A stretch of DNA of 64,000 nt from Nocardia alni (GTDB lineage Bacteria; Actinomycetota; Actinomycetes; Mycobacteriales; Mycobacteriaceae), in NCBI RefSeq assembly GCF_019038435.1, contig NZ_JAGPOX010000041.1, positions 1-64,000 of the forward strand, in the 5' to 3' direction. The stretch's first letter is position 1. Every line of letters begins with the position of its first letter. Shown here one piece after another: positions 34,201-43,048 of this stretch. The translations under genes and the position numbers were made by a program. A model generated the notes under the pieces. It was not told where the DNA came from, did not search any database, and saw only the letters and a program-made list of their open reading frames with translations.

Positions 34201-35075
34201 ACGAGAAACTATCCGACATCTTCACCAAGCTGCTCGACTTCCACACCACCGCCGACCTGCTGTCCTACGACTTCGTCCAGCAGGCGGTGCTGGCCGCGGC
34301 ACTGCTGGGCCTGCTGGCCGGGGCGATCGGCCCGCTGATCGTGAGCCGCCAGATGTCGTTCGCGGTGCACGGGACGAGCGAGCTGTCGCTGACCGGAGCC
34401 GCCGCGGCGCTCCTGGCGGGGATCGGGATCGGCGCGGGGGCGATCATCGGCTCGGTGGTCGCGGCGATCCTGTTCGGTGTGCTGGGATCGCGGGCGCGCG
34501 AGCGTGATTCGGTGATCGCGGTCGTGCTGTCGTTCGGGCTCGGCCTGTCGGTGCTGTTCCTGTGGCTGGGCCCCACCCGCGCCGGATCGAAGTTCTCGCT
34601 GCTCACCGGGCAGGTCGTCAGCGTCGGCGGGTCCGGGCTGACGCTGCTGTCGGTGTGCACGGTCGGCGTGCTGGTGGTGCTCGCCTTCGTCTATCGCCCA
34701 CTGCTTTTCGCCAGTACCGATCCGGAAGTGGCCGTGGCGCGCGGTGTTCCGGTGCGGGCGCTGTCGGTGATCTTCGCCGTGCTGCTGGGCATCACCGCCG
34801 CGTTCGGGGTGCAGATCGTCGGCGCGCTGCTGGTGCTGTCCCTGCTGATCACCCCGGCCGCGGCCGCCGCCCAACTCACCGCGAGCCCACTGCGCGCGGC
34901 AGTCCTGTCGATCGTATTCGCCGAGATCGCGGCGGTCGGCGGCATCGTACTGTCACTGGCCCCCGGAGTCCCGGTATCGACCTTCGTGACCACGATCTCC
35001 TTCGTGATCTACCTGATCTGCCGGGTGGTAGGTACTCGCACCCGCACCCGGCGCCGAGTACCTATCCCAGCCTGA
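34197..35075 (+). CDS. znuB: Metal ABC transporter permease (ABC-3 family)
   Basis: The 292-residue membrane protein has eight to nine hydrophobic segments. Family features include PLIVSRQMSFAVHGTSELSLTG near the second helix and PAAAAAQLTASPLRAAVLSIVFA near the end, as in ZnuB/TroC permeases. The GTG start overlaps the znuC stop. With the lipoprotein and ATPase it completes a zinc or manganese importer. Four bases separate its stop from the convergent mutY stop, and no terminator hairpin is obvious between them. Confidence 0.9.
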   Translation: MNEKLSDIFTKLLDFHTTADLLSYDFVQQAVLAAALLGLLAGAIGPLIVSRQMSFAVHGTSELSLTGAAAALLAGIGIGAGAIIGSVVAAILFGVLGSRARERDSVIAVVLSFGLGLSVLFLWLGPTRAGSKFSLLTGQVVSVGGSGLTLLSVCTVGVLVVLAFVYRPLLFASTDPEVAVARGVPVRALSVIFAVLLGITAAFGVQIVGALLVLSLLITPAAAAAQLTASPLRAAVLSIVFAEIAAVGGIVLSLAPGVPVSTFVTTISFVIYLICRVVGTRTRTRRRVPIPA

Positions 35076-35079
35076 CCGC

Positions 35080-35955
35080 CTATCCCCCGCCCTCACCGGC
35101 CAGGGCGAACAGACCGTCGGAAGTCTGTTCGATGAGGCCGTCGGTGAGCAGGGAGTCCAGGGCCCGGGCGCGCTGGCCGGGGTCGCGGGTCCACGCCAGG
35201 TCCAGGGCCGTGCGCTCGACGGGGCCGGTGGCCGCGCGCAGGACGTCCAGCAGGCGGCCGCGGGCCTGGCGGTCGGTGCCGTCGTACTTCTGGGTGCGGC
35301 GCACCACCTCGGTGACCGGGCGTCCGGCCGCGACCCAGGCGCAGCGCGGCAGCGGGCAGCGTTCGCAGTCCGGGGTCCGTGCGGTGCATACCAGTGCGCC
35401 CAACTCCATCAGGGCCGCGGAAAATACCGCGGCGCGGTCGATCCGGGCGGGCAACAACGCCTCGGTCTCGGCCAGATCGCGCGCGGCCGGATTGCCCGCC
35501 TCCGCCCGGCCGTGCACCGCACGCGCGACCACACGGCGAACGTTGGTATCCACCACGGGAACTCGCTGTCCGTACGCGAAACACGCCACGGCCCGTGCGG
35601 TATACGCGCCGATACCCGGCAGCCCGAGCAGCACCTCGACATCGCCGGGCACCTCGTCGCCGTGCTCGGCGGCCAGCACCCGCGCGCATTCGTGCAGCCG
35701 CAGCGCCCGCCGCGGGTAGCCGAGCTTGCCCCAGGCCCGCACCACCTCACCCGGCGCCTCGGCCGCCATCGCCGAGGGCACCGGCCAGCGCTGGATCCAC
35801 TCCCGCCACACCGGTTCCACCCGCACCACCGGTGTCTGCTGCAACATGATCTCGCTGATCAGAATCTGCCACGCCGAAATACCAGGCCGCCGCCAAGGCA
35901 GATCCCGCGCCGTCTCGTCGTACCAGTCGATCAGCACGTCCGAATCGATACTCAC
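35080..35955 (-). CDS. mutY: A/G-specific adenine glycosylase
   Basis: MutY removes adenine mispaired with 8-oxoguanine. From GTG 35955 it is 291 residues. Features are SEIMLQQTPV at the N-terminal helix, the helix-hairpin-helix LPGIGAYTARAV, and the catalytic aspartate in VVDTNVRRV. The iron-sulfur loop has four cysteines spaced C-x6-C-x2-C-x4-C, one residue shorter in the last gap than in E. coli MutY. The C-terminal mismatch-recognition domain is short. GGTGGG upstream supports the start; the longer frame to 36153 would run into the carbonic anhydrase promoter. It is divergent from canB, as in M. tuberculosis. Confidence 0.92.
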   Translation of the reverse strand: MSIDSDVLIDWYDETARDLPWRRPGISAWQILISEIMLQQTPVVRVEPVWREWIQRWPVPSAMAAEAPGEVVRAWGKLGYPRRALRLHECARVLAAEHGDEVPGDVEVLLGLPGIGAYTARAVACFAYGQRVPVVDTNVRRVVARAVHGRAEAGNPAARDLAETEALLPARIDRAAVFSAALMELGALVCTARTPDCERCPLPRCAWVAAGRPVTEVVRRTQKYDGTDRQARGRLLDVLRAATGPVERTALDLAWTRDPGQRARALDSLLTDGLIEQTSDGLFALAGEGGG

Positions 35956-36151
35956 GCACCCACCATTCGTATGATCTGCACCACCAATTTTCCCGACCGA
36001 ACACCGTAACCGGTGACCGTCGCCGCCTATATTCGACCAGACCGCCCCGGCCGTACCTCCTCGTCCACTCGGAACATCGGTGACCGAAAGGTAGCTAGCT
36101 CGTAACTTCACGAACTGGCCGGTAGCCCCCGCTCTATGGAAAATGGGACAC

Positions 36152-36775
36152 ATGCCTCATACCAACCCGATCAGCGCCTGGAAGGCCCTCCGCGAGGGCA
36201 ACGACCGGTTCGTCAGCGGTAGCCTGCAGCACCCCGGTCAGAGCGCGGCAGACCGGGCGAAGCTCGTCAGCGGCCAGCAGCCGACCGCGATTCTGTTCGG
36301 TTGCGGTGACTCCCGGGTAGCCGCCGAGATCATCTTCGACCAAGGCCTGGGCGATATGTTCGTGGTCCGCACCGCCGGCCACGTGCTCGATGCCTCGGTG
36401 CTCGGCTCGATCGAGTACGGCGTGGACATCCTGAACGTGCCGCTGATCGTGGTCCTCGGTCACGACAGCTGTGGTGCGGTGGCCGCGACCATCAACGCCC
36501 TGGACGGCGGCGACGTCCCCGGCGGCTTCATCCGCAGCCTGGTCGAGCGGGTCACCCCCTCCATCCTGCTCGGCCGCCGCGAGGGCCTGACCGGCATCGA
36601 TGAGCTCGAGGCACGCCACGTGGTGGAGACCAGCAAACTGCTCATGCAACGCTCGATGACCATCTCGCAGCGCGTGGCCACCGGCGAATGCGCCATCGCC
36701 TGCGTCACCTACAAACTCGCCGACGGACGCGCCCAACTGCACCGCTCGATCGGCAACATCGGCGAGACGGCCTAG
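36152..36775 (+). CDS. canB: Beta-carbonic anhydrase
   Basis: This zinc enzyme interconverts CO2 and bicarbonate. The 207 residues from ATG 36152 (MPHTNPISAWKALREGN) align from memory along their whole length with M. tuberculosis Rv3588c. The zinc ligands C51, H104 and C107 and the Asp-Arg dyad D53/R55 sit in FGCGDSR and LGHDSCG at the same numbering. It is divergent from mutY. An ATG three codons earlier is possible but lacks support. Confidence 0.93.
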   Translation: MPHTNPISAWKALREGNDRFVSGSLQHPGQSAADRAKLVSGQQPTAILFGCGDSRVAAEIIFDQGLGDMFVVRTAGHVLDASVLGSIEYGVDILNVPLIVVLGHDSCGAVAATINALDGGDVPGGFIRSLVERVTPSILLGRREGLTGIDELEARHVVETSKLLMQRSMTISQRVATGECAIACVTYKLADGRAQLHRSIGNIGETA

Positions 36776-36780
36776 GCTTT

Positions 36781-36798
36781 CGCCGGGACGACCCGGCG
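36781..36798 (+). terminator. Short hairpin after canB
   Basis: CGCCGGG ACGA CCCGGCG forms a 7-bp GC stem with a tetraloop 5 bases past the canB stop. There is no T run, so termination efficiency is uncertain. Confidence 0.45.
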
Positions 36799-36841
36799 AA
36801 CACGCCGGAGTGCTGCGACGCCGAAACCGGTGCACTAGCTT

Positions 36842-36847
36842 TACCTT
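36842..36847 (+). promoter_or_regulatory. -10 hexamer TACCTT (leaderless) for the Rv3587c-like gene
   Basis: TACCTT ends exactly six bases before the GTG at 36854. Confidence 0.5.
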
Positions 36848-36853
36848 GGTGGG

Positions 36854-37516
36854 GTGTTGGAACCGAACGGACCACTACCACCGGAGATCTACTGGCGTCG
36901 CCGCGCCCTGGCCATCGGCGCGATCGTGATCGCACTCGTGCTGGTGGTCTGGCTGGCCTTCGAACTGCTGCACGGCAGCGGTAAGTCCAGCTCCACGGCG
37001 GCCTCCACCTCGACGTCGGCCGCGGCGAGCAAGTCCGGGACCAGCGCGACCACCTCCGCCGCAGCCACGTCGGGTACGCCCGTGCCCGCGAATTCGGTGA
37101 ACGCCGCCGCCTCCGGCGCGCCCGCCCCGTGCCCGGACCAGTCGCTGGCCATCAAGGTGACCGTCGGCAAGCCGACGTACAAGACCGGCGAGCAGCCGGT
37201 ATTCGGCATCGTCATCACCAATATCTCGACCACCGCCTGCTCCCGGGACATGGGCTCGGGGCTACAACAGGTGTCGGTGCAGTCCCTCGACGGGCAGCGC
37301 CGGCTGTGGACGAGCACCGACTGCGATCAGGGCGGCCAGGCCGACGTGCGCAACCTCAACGGCGGCCAGCAGGCGGCATTCACCCTGACCTGGTCGGGGA
37401 CCACCTCGCAGCCCGGCTGTGCGGGCGAGCGGGTTCCGGTTCCGCCGGGCGCGTACACCGTCTCGGCACAGTTCGGTTCGGTCCGCAGCACCCCGGAAAC
37501 CTTCAACATCGCCTAG
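36854..37516 (+). CDS. Single-pass membrane protein, Rv3587c-like
   Basis: The 220-residue protein has a short cytoplasmic N-terminus ending in YWRRR, one transmembrane helix (about 18-40) and a Ser/Thr/Ala linker of about 50 residues. The exterior beta-rich domain (about 90-220) resembles an immunoglobulin-like fold (VTVGKPTYKTGEQPVFGIVI, PPGAYTVSAQFGS) with three to four cysteines. It occupies the place of Rv3587c between canB and disA-radA. Function is unknown; such domains are often cell-surface adaptors. It is convergent with disA, whose stop lies 15 bases away. Confidence 0.75.
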   Translation: MLEPNGPLPPEIYWRRRALAIGAIVIALVLVVWLAFELLHGSGKSSSTAASTSTSAAASKSGTSATTSAAATSGTPVPANSVNAAASGAPAPCPDQSLAIKVTVGKPTYKTGEQPVFGIVITNISTTACSRDMGSGLQQVSVQSLDGQRRLWTSTDCDQGGQADVRNLNGGQQAAFTLTWSGTTSQPGCAGERVPVPPGAYTVSAQFGSVRSTPETFNIA

Positions 37517-37531
37517 CTCGTCCGCCTCGCC

Positions 37532-38701
37532 CTAGACTCCGCCCGATTCGACCAAGCGCGACAGGCCCTCGCGGATTTGTCGTGCCAGCTGTGGATCGAC
37601 GCCGTCCAGGGTTGCCAGTTCCTCCGCTGTGGCCGACAGGAGGGTCGACAGCGAACCGAACGCCGCGACAACCGATTCCACGCAGCGCATGGGGACGCGG
37701 GGGATCTCGGCCAGCAGGCGGTAGCCGCGGGGGTAGACCGCTGTGTCCAGTGCTTCCAGGGCGTCCGAAAAGCCCAGTGCTGGGCCGAGGTTCGCCAACT
37801 CCAGCAGGTCTACCTCCAGCAGTTCGTCCAGTTCCGCGAGTGCGGCGTCGATATGCGCGCGGTCGATCGGGTGGTCCTGTAGGTAGTCCCGCACTATCAG
37901 GCGTCGCAGTACTTCGGTCTCGCCGACCAGCTCCGCGAGCTGCAATGCCAGCTGGCGCCCGTCGACACCGAGTTCTACTACGTCGGAATCGATTTCGCGC
38001 GAGACGCGGCGGACCAGCTCCAGGCAGTGTGCGACGGACAGTACATCGCGCAGGGTCGCGAAGTCCTCCAGCTCGACGATGGACAGCTGGCGGGTGGCCT
38101 CGTCCAGCCGCGAACGGTAGCGCTCGAGGGTCCCCATCGCCTGGTTGGCTCGAGACAGGATTGCCTGGGAGGGCTGGATCACATGCCGGTAGCCCTGGAG
38201 GTAGACCGTCACGATCCCGGTCGAACTGCTCACCGACACGACCGGATGCCCGGTCTGTACGGCGGTACGCTCGGCAGCCTTGTGCCGGGTGCCCGATTCC
38301 ACCGTGGGCAGCGCGGAATCGGGGACCAGATGCACATTGGCCCGGCGGATACGCTCGCCGTCGGTCGAAAGGATCACGGCGCCATCCATTTTCGACAGCT
38401 CCCGCAAACGGGTCGGGGAGAATTCGACATCCAGCTCGAAGCCGCCGTCGCAGATCCGCTCGATGGCCTCGTCGTGGCCGAGCACGATCAGGGCACCGCT
38501 GCGGGCCAGCAGTATCCGGTCGATGCCGTCGCGCAACTGCGTGCCCGGCACCATCCGCGAAACCACCTCGCGCATGGCCGCACTCGCCTGCGCCGGGACC
38601 CCCCGGGGCGATCGGAGGGTCTGTGCCTCGAGGGAATACGACTTCAAGGCGCCGATCGCAGATCTACCGAGCAGGCTGCCCATCCAACGTCCCGGATTCA
38701 T
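37532..38701 (-). CDS. disA: Diadenylate cyclase, DNA-integrity scanning protein
   Basis: DisA joins two ATP into c-di-AMP and scans DNA for branched structures. The 389 residues hold the DAC domain (about 60-190), with D106-G107-A108 in KMDGAVILSTDG and the phosphate-contact segment GTRHKAAE. That segment has lysine 141 where the family motif is RHR. A helical linker and a C-terminal helix-hairpin-helix (about 330-385, TLDGVDPQLARQIREGL) follow. The ATG at 38701 overlaps the radA stop as ATGA, which favours it. It adds some 30 residues before the region matching M. tuberculosis DisA; an internal ATG near 38575 is the alternative. Confidence 0.9.
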   Translation of the reverse strand: MNPGRWMGSLLGRSAIGALKSYSLEAQTLRSPRGVPAQASAAMREVVSRMVPGTQLRDGIDRILLARSGALIVLGHDEAIERICDGGFELDVEFSPTRLRELSKMDGAVILSTDGERIRRANVHLVPDSALPTVESGTRHKAAERTAVQTGHPVVSVSSSTGIVTVYLQGYRHVIQPSQAILSRANQAMGTLERYRSRLDEATRQLSIVELEDFATLRDVLSVAHCLELVRRVSREIDSDVVELGVDGRQLALQLAELVGETEVLRRLIVRDYLQDHPIDRAHIDAALAELDELLEVDLLELANLGPALGFSDALEALDTAVYPRGYRLLAEIPRVPMRCVESVVAAFGSLSTLLSATAEELATLDGVDPQLARQIREGLSRLVESGGV

Positions 38702-40095
38702 CCGTCCGCCTCCGCGCGTTTACCCTTGCCCTTTGTCAGACCGCTCAGCGCAACCGCCGCGCGGACGCTGTCCACCTCGCGCACCCGCATGGTGAGCCCG
38801 GCACGATCGACACCGGGCGGCACCAGCGCCTCGGTGAACCCCAGCCGCTCGGCCTCGGCGAGGCGGCGCCCCAGCCCCGTGACCCGCCGCACCTCGCCGG
38901 CCAGGCCGACCTCCCCGAGGATCACCATGCCGCCGCGCAGCGCAGTGTCCCATACGGCGCTCGTGATGGCCAGGGCCACCGCGAGATCGGCGGCGGGTTC
39001 GGTCAGCCGCATGCCACCGACCGTGGCCGCGTAGACGTCGTGCTTGCCCAGGGAAATCGAGCACCGGCTCTGCAACACCGCCAGCACCATCGAGACCCGG
39101 TTGTAGTCCAGCCCGCTCACCGCTCGCCGGGGTGCGGGCATCGAGGTGCCGACCGTCAGCCCCTGCACCTCGCCCAGCAGCGGCCGTTTACCGTCCATCG
39201 CCACGGTGATCGCGGTGCCGGGCACCGGATCGGCGCGGTGATGCAGGAACAGTCCGGACGGATCGGGCACACAGGCGATGCCGTCGTCGTGCAGTTCGAA
39301 GCAACCCACCTCATCGGCGCTGCCGAAGCGGTTCTTCAACCCGCGCACCATGCGCAGCGTGGAGTGCTTGTCGCCCTCGAACTGCAACACCACGTCGACC
39401 AGATGTTCCAGGGTGCGCGGACCGGCCACGTTGCCATCCTTGGTGACATGCCCGACCAGCAGCACCGCGATACCGCTGGTCTTGGCCAGCGAGGTCAGCG
39501 CCGCGGTCACCGCGCGGACCTGGGTCACCCCGCCGATCACGCCCTCGGCGTCGGCGGTGAGCATGGTCTGCACCGAGTCGACCACCAGCAGCGAGGGCCG
39601 CACCTGCTCGACATGCCCGAGGATGGTGGCCAGATCCGATTCCGCGGCCAGATAGACCCGCTCGTGCACCGCGCCCGTGCGGTCGGCGCGCAGCCGCACC
39701 TGACCGGCCGACTCCTCGGCCGTCACGTACAGCGCCCGCTCCTCGCGCTGTCGCGCCCAGCGGTGCGCGACCTCGAGCAGCAGGGTGGACTTGCCAACGC
39801 CCGGCTCACCGGACAGCAGCACCACCGAACCGGGCACGACTCCGCCCCCCAGCACCCGGTCCAGTTCGCTCACGCCCGTAGACCGGGCCCGGCTGACCTG
39901 AGAGTCGATCGCGGAGATCGGCGCGGCGGCCGTCGAGGGCAGCAGCGCGCGCCGCCCGGCCGACGACACGCCCGAGGGTGCGGTCGCCGTCTCATCGATG
40001 GATCCCCACTCGCCACACCCGGGACAACGGCCGACCCATTTGGCCACCTCGTGCGAGCACGCGGAACAACGATAGAGAGATTTCACCTTGGCCAC
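38698..40095 (-). CDS. radA: DNA repair protein RadA
   Basis: RadA is a RecA-like ATPase that helps process recombination branches. The 465 residues contain an N-terminal zinc finger (C10, C13, C24, C27), Walker A GEPGVGKST at 96-104, the RadA-specific KNRFG motif and a C-terminal Lon-like domain ending GLTKGKGKRAEADG. A TAGGCT hexamer lies six bases before the GTG start, so the radA-disA transcript is probably leaderless. RadA is known to inhibit DisA, which fits the overlap. Confidence 0.93.
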   Translation of the reverse strand: MAKVKSLYRCSACSHEVAKWVGRCPGCGEWGSIDETATAPSGVSSAGRRALLPSTAAAPISAIDSQVSRARSTGVSELDRVLGGGVVPGSVVLLSGEPGVGKSTLLLEVAHRWARQREERALYVTAEESAGQVRLRADRTGAVHERVYLAAESDLATILGHVEQVRPSLLVVDSVQTMLTADAEGVIGGVTQVRAVTAALTSLAKTSGIAVLLVGHVTKDGNVAGPRTLEHLVDVVLQFEGDKHSTLRMVRGLKNRFGSADEVGCFELHDDGIACVPDPSGLFLHHRADPVPGTAITVAMDGKRPLLGEVQGLTVGTSMPAPRRAVSGLDYNRVSMVLAVLQSRCSISLGKHDVYAATVGGMRLTEPAADLAVALAITSAVWDTALRGGMVILGEVGLAGEVRRVTGLGRRLAEAERLGFTEALVPPGVDRAGLTMRVREVDSVRAAVALSGLTKGKGKRAEADG

Positions 40096-40101
40096 GTGCG
40101 C

Positions 40102-40107
40102 AGCCTA
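40102..40107 (-). promoter_or_regulatory. -10 hexamer TAGGCT (leaderless) for radA-disA
   Basis: TAGGCT on the minus strand ends exactly six bases before the GTG at 40095. Confidence 0.55.
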
Positions 40108-40191
40108 GGGATCGACTCCGACAGATTCCGCTTCCCCCGCCCGGCCGGAGGCCGTGTCACAGTGTTCGTTCACCCCTATTGACGAGAAATC

Positions 40192-40890
40192 TCAGCCCGC
40201 CTTGTGTGCGGAGCCGCTCGCGTCGATCGGGACGTTGACCAGGACGGTCCCCGCCTCCTTGAAGTTGAAGGTGACCGGGTAGGTCAGACCGGGGGTCAGG
40301 TCCTGGGTCAGGTTGTCGACCTCGACCAGGATCTCCTTGGCGCCGGTGGCCGTGGTGGGCTGCGCCGCGGCCGGCGCCACGCTGGAGGACGGCGCGGCCG
40401 AGGTGGTGCTCGCCGCGGCCGCACCACTGGTCGGGGTCGCGCTGCTGGTCGGGGCGGCGCTGCTGGTCGGGGCGTTCATGTGCATCGCGTCCGGGCCGGC
40501 GGCCACGACCGCCCCGCTGGCGTCGATCGTGACGGCGGACGGGGTGATCTTCACGGTGCCCAGGTCGGTGGTGATGCTGCTGAGCTGGTCGGGCTGGCCT
40601 GCGTTGTCGTTGGCCGCGGTGAACGCCAGCAGCGCCTTACCGCCCTTGGTGTTGCTGTAATCCGCGGACTGCGGCAGCAGGAATCGCACGTCACGCAGGG
40701 CGACCTGGCCCACATCGGCGGTGTTGCCGTTGACCGCGGAGACCTCGCGCGCGGTCTGTGCCTGCTGGCCCGAGCTGCAGCCGGACAGCACGAGCGCCGC
40801 GCCTGCGGCGAGGGCGGCAACTGCGACAGCGCCGCGCCGCACGACAAGGCGTGGCGCGTTGGACGCTGTAGTGGCTTTCAGGGCAGTCAC
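40192..40890 (-). CDS. lpqE: LpqE-like lipoprotein
   Basis: From GTG 40890, with GGAGGG seven bases upstream, the product is 232 residues. An ATG five codons earlier lacks a Shine-Dalgarno. A signal peptide ends in the lipobox LSGC. The mature protein has a beta-rich core (VGQVALRDVRFLLPQ, KALLAFTAANDNAGQPDQL) and a Thr/Ser/Ala/Pro insertion with TSSAAPTSSATPTSG repeats before the last 60 residues. M. tuberculosis has lipoprotein LpqE (Rv3584) between radA and carD, the same position. The core is a PCuAC-like copper chaperone fold at best; metal ligands MHM occur at DAMHMNAP. Function is unproven. Confidence 0.8.
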   Translation of the reverse strand: MTALKATTASNAPRLVVRRGAVAVAALAAGAALVLSGCSSGQQAQTAREVSAVNGNTADVGQVALRDVRFLLPQSADYSNTKGGKALLAFTAANDNAGQPDQLSSITTDLGTVKITPSAVTIDASGAVVAAGPDAMHMNAPTSSAAPTSSATPTSGAAAASTTSAAPSSSVAPAAAQPTTATGAKEILVEVDNLTQDLTPGLTYPVTFNFKEAGTVLVNVPIDASGSAHKAG

Positions 40891-41260
40891 GGGTTGTCCC
40901 TCCATGTCGACCGAGCTCACTCCACGATGCAGAGTAGTAGTACGGAGCGTAATAGTTGATCGGCCACGCGGATCGTCAGGCCCCCTCCGGCCGACTCGGG
41001 CAGACTCGGACCGACTGCTTGGCAGGCTCCTGACAGTCTCCGCACAGACTCCAGACGAACTCCGCTGGTGCGCATCCTTCCGGGCGCCACAGCCTCCGGG
41101 AGACCATCCGGTCGGAAGTGGTTCTGGCACAACAGGATGCACACCGGATTCGTTCTGTCAACCCCCACCACCCAGCTGTTGTGGCCCTGACCTGCGTCGT
41201 TGATCGCGCCGTTACCGATCCGCATGTTAAACTGTGAGCATCGAAAGGGGCACGGGACAG
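40891..41260. other. Divergent lpqE/carD promoter region
   Basis: No gene is supported here. For carD a TAAACT hexamer at 41228-41233 would give a leader of roughly 20 bases carrying the Shine-Dalgarno; a matching -35 is not clear. For lpqE a TACTCT hexamer at 40931-40936 on the minus strand is a candidate -10. Confidence 0.45.
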
Positions 41261-41749
41261 ATGATTTTTAAGGTCGGAGACACCGTCGTTTACCCCCACC
41301 ACGGAGCGGCGCTGATCGAAGCTATCGAGACACGCACCATCAAGGGCGTGCAGAAGGAGTACCTGGTCCTCAAGGTCGCCCAAGGCGATCTCACCGTGCG
41401 GGTTCCCGCCGAAAATGCCGAATATGTCGGCGTGCGCGATGTTGTGGGCCAGGAGGGTCTCGATCGAGTCTTCCAGGTGCTGCGGGCGCCGCACACCGAG
41501 GAGCCGACGAACTGGTCTCGCCGCTACAAGGCGAACCTGGAAAAGCTCGCCTCGGGTGATGTGAACAAGGTCGCCGAGGTCGTACGCGATCTCTGGCGGC
41601 GCGAACAGGACCGCGGCCTGTCCGCCGGCGAGAAGCGAATGCTCGCCAAGGCCCGCCAGATCCTCGTCGGTGAACTCGCCTTGGCAGAGGGCACCGACGA
41701 CGTCAAGGCCGAGACCCTGCTCGACGAGGTTCTCGCAGCGGCCTCCTGA
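41261..41749 (+). CDS. carD: RNA-polymerase-binding transcription factor CarD
   Basis: CarD binds the RNA polymerase beta subunit and stabilises open complexes at many promoters, including rRNA. The 162 residues from ATG 41261 (MIFKVGDTVVYPHHGAA) equal the M. tuberculosis length. The N-terminal Tudor-like RID runs to about residue 53, and the helical C-terminal domain contains the conserved tryptophan of NWSRRYKANLEKL. GGGACAG lies directly upstream. A GTG nine codons earlier is less likely. It heads the carD-ispD-ispF group; ispD begins two bases after its stop. Confidence 0.95.
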   Translation: MIFKVGDTVVYPHHGAALIEAIETRTIKGVQKEYLVLKVAQGDLTVRVPAENAEYVGVRDVVGQEGLDRVFQVLRAPHTEEPTNWSRRYKANLEKLASGDVNKVAEVVRDLWRREQDRGLSAGEKRMLAKARQILVGELALAEGTDDVKAETLLDEVLAAAS

Positions 41750-41751
41750 CC

Positions 41752-42495
41752 GTGGCCGATCAGCACGACGGTAGTCGTGTTGTGGCGCTGGTGCCTGCCG
41801 CTGGTCGGGGCGTTCGCCTGGGTGAGTCCATGCCCAAGGCGTTCGTGCCGATCGGCGGCAGCTCCATGCTCACACTCGCAGTGGACGGCCTGATCGCGTC
41901 CGGGGTCGTGGACCATATCGTGATCATGGCGCCTGCCGAACTCATCGGCGAGGCGCCAGTTCTGCTCGGCATCGTCGAGACGACGGGCCCCGTGCCGGTG
42001 AGCGTGGTCTCAGGCGGCGCCGAGCGCACCGATTCCGTTCGCGCCGGAATCGCGGCCGCGCTGAACACGCCCAAGACCGTCTCCCATTTCCTGGTGCACG
42101 ACGCAGCGCGCGCGTTGACCCCGCCATCGCTCATCGAGCGGGTGGTCGCCGAGCTGCGCGCCGGACAATCGGCGGTCGTGCCCGGACTGCCGGTCGCCGA
42201 CACGATCAAGACGGTGGACGCGCACGGTGATGTCACCGGAACTCCCGACCGATCGGTCCTGCGTGCGATCCAGACTCCGCAGGGCTTCGAGGCGCAACTG
42301 CTGCGCGATGCCTACGCCTCGGGTCTGCACGCGACCGACGACGCCGGATTGGTCGAGCGGTTCGGCGCACACGTCCGGGTGATTCCCGGCGACCCGCTGG
42401 CATTCAAGATCACCACACCGCTGGATCTGCACCTGGCCCGCACGCTGCTCGCCGAGCGCGCCGACGCCGCACTGACCACAGGACTGCCACGATGA
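41752..42495 (+). CDS. ispD: 2-C-methyl-D-erythritol 4-phosphate cytidylyltransferase
   Basis: IspD makes CDP-methylerythritol in the non-mevalonate isoprenoid pathway. The 247-residue protein has the nucleotide-binding loop PAAGRGVRLGESMPKAF at 12-28 and the HDAARAL motif at about 117-123, both typical. The GTG start is two bases after the carD stop and the gene overlaps ispF by 4 bases (ATGA), so the three are translated together. Confidence 0.94.
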   Translation: MADQHDGSRVVALVPAAGRGVRLGESMPKAFVPIGGSSMLTLAVDGLIASGVVDHIVIMAPAELIGEAPVLLGIVETTGPVPVSVVSGGAERTDSVRAGIAAALNTPKTVSHFLVHDAARALTPPSLIERVVAELRAGQSAVVPGLPVADTIKTVDAHGDVTGTPDRSVLRAIQTPQGFEAQLLRDAYASGLHATDDAGLVERFGAHVRVIPGDPLAFKITTPLDLHLARTLLAERADAALTTGLPR

Positions 42496-42977
42496 CCGCG
42501 CCCGCCACCATGCGGGTGGGCATCGGCAGCGATGTGCACCCGATCGAACCCGGCCGTCCCTGCTGGATGGCCGGTCTGCTGTTCGAGGGCGACAGTGGCT
42601 GCGCCGGACATTCCGACGGCGACGTCGCCGCGCACGCGCTGTGCGACGCACTGCTGTCGGCCGCCGGACTGGGCGATGTGGGCGCGGTCTTCGGCACCGG
42701 GCGACCGGAATGGGCCGGCGTGTCCGGTGCGGACATGCTGCGCGAGGTCCGCCGGCTCCTGGACGAAGCGGGTTATACCGTTGCCAACGCGGCGGTTCAG
42801 GTAATTGGTAACCGGCCCAAGATCGGCCCGCGACGTAGCGAAGCGCAGCGGGTACTGGGAGAATTACTCGGAGCGCCGGTTTCGGTGTCCGGCACGACCA
42901 CCGACGGTCTTGGTCTCACCGGCCGCGGCGAGGGTATTGCGGCGGTCGCGACCGCGCTGCTGTGTTGTAGTAACTGA
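42492..42977 (+). CDS. ispF: 2-C-methyl-D-erythritol 2,4-cyclodiphosphate synthase
   Basis: IspF cyclises the IspE product in the same pathway. The 161 residues show metal ligands D14 and H16 in GSDVHP, a further histidine in GHSDGDVAAH, and the C-terminal TTTDGLGLTGRGEGIAA. The first six residues are an extension created by using the overlapping ATG. IspE is not encoded in this window. Confidence 0.94.
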   Translation: MTAPATMRVGIGSDVHPIEPGRPCWMAGLLFEGDSGCAGHSDGDVAAHALCDALLSAAGLGDVGAVFGTGRPEWAGVSGADMLREVRRLLDEAGYTVANAAVQVIGNRPKIGPRRSEAQRVLGELLGAPVSVSGTTTDGLGLTGRGEGIAAVATALLCCSN

Positions 42978-43034
42978 CACAAGCTTGCTGGATAACCGCG
43001 CTATACCCCGTATTTTCCGCAATTGCCCTGACAG

Positions 43035-43040
43035 TAGGAT
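43035..43040 (+). promoter_or_regulatory. -10 hexamer TAGGAT for cysS
   Basis: TAGGAT ends eight bases before the cysS GTG. No Shine-Dalgarno intervenes, which suggests a leaderless or near-leaderless transcript separate from ispF. Confidence 0.5.
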
Positions 43041-43048
43041 GGCTGGTC

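Noticed and set aside
36143..36151. Earlier ATG for the carbonic anhydrase
   Set aside because: The mycobacterial homologue begins at the residue corresponding to 36152, and zinc-ligand numbering then matches exactly.
37129..40182. 1017-codon plus-strand frame across the Rv3587c-like, disA and radA genes
   Set aside because: It crosses three well-supported genes, and its translation is low-complexity without any domain.
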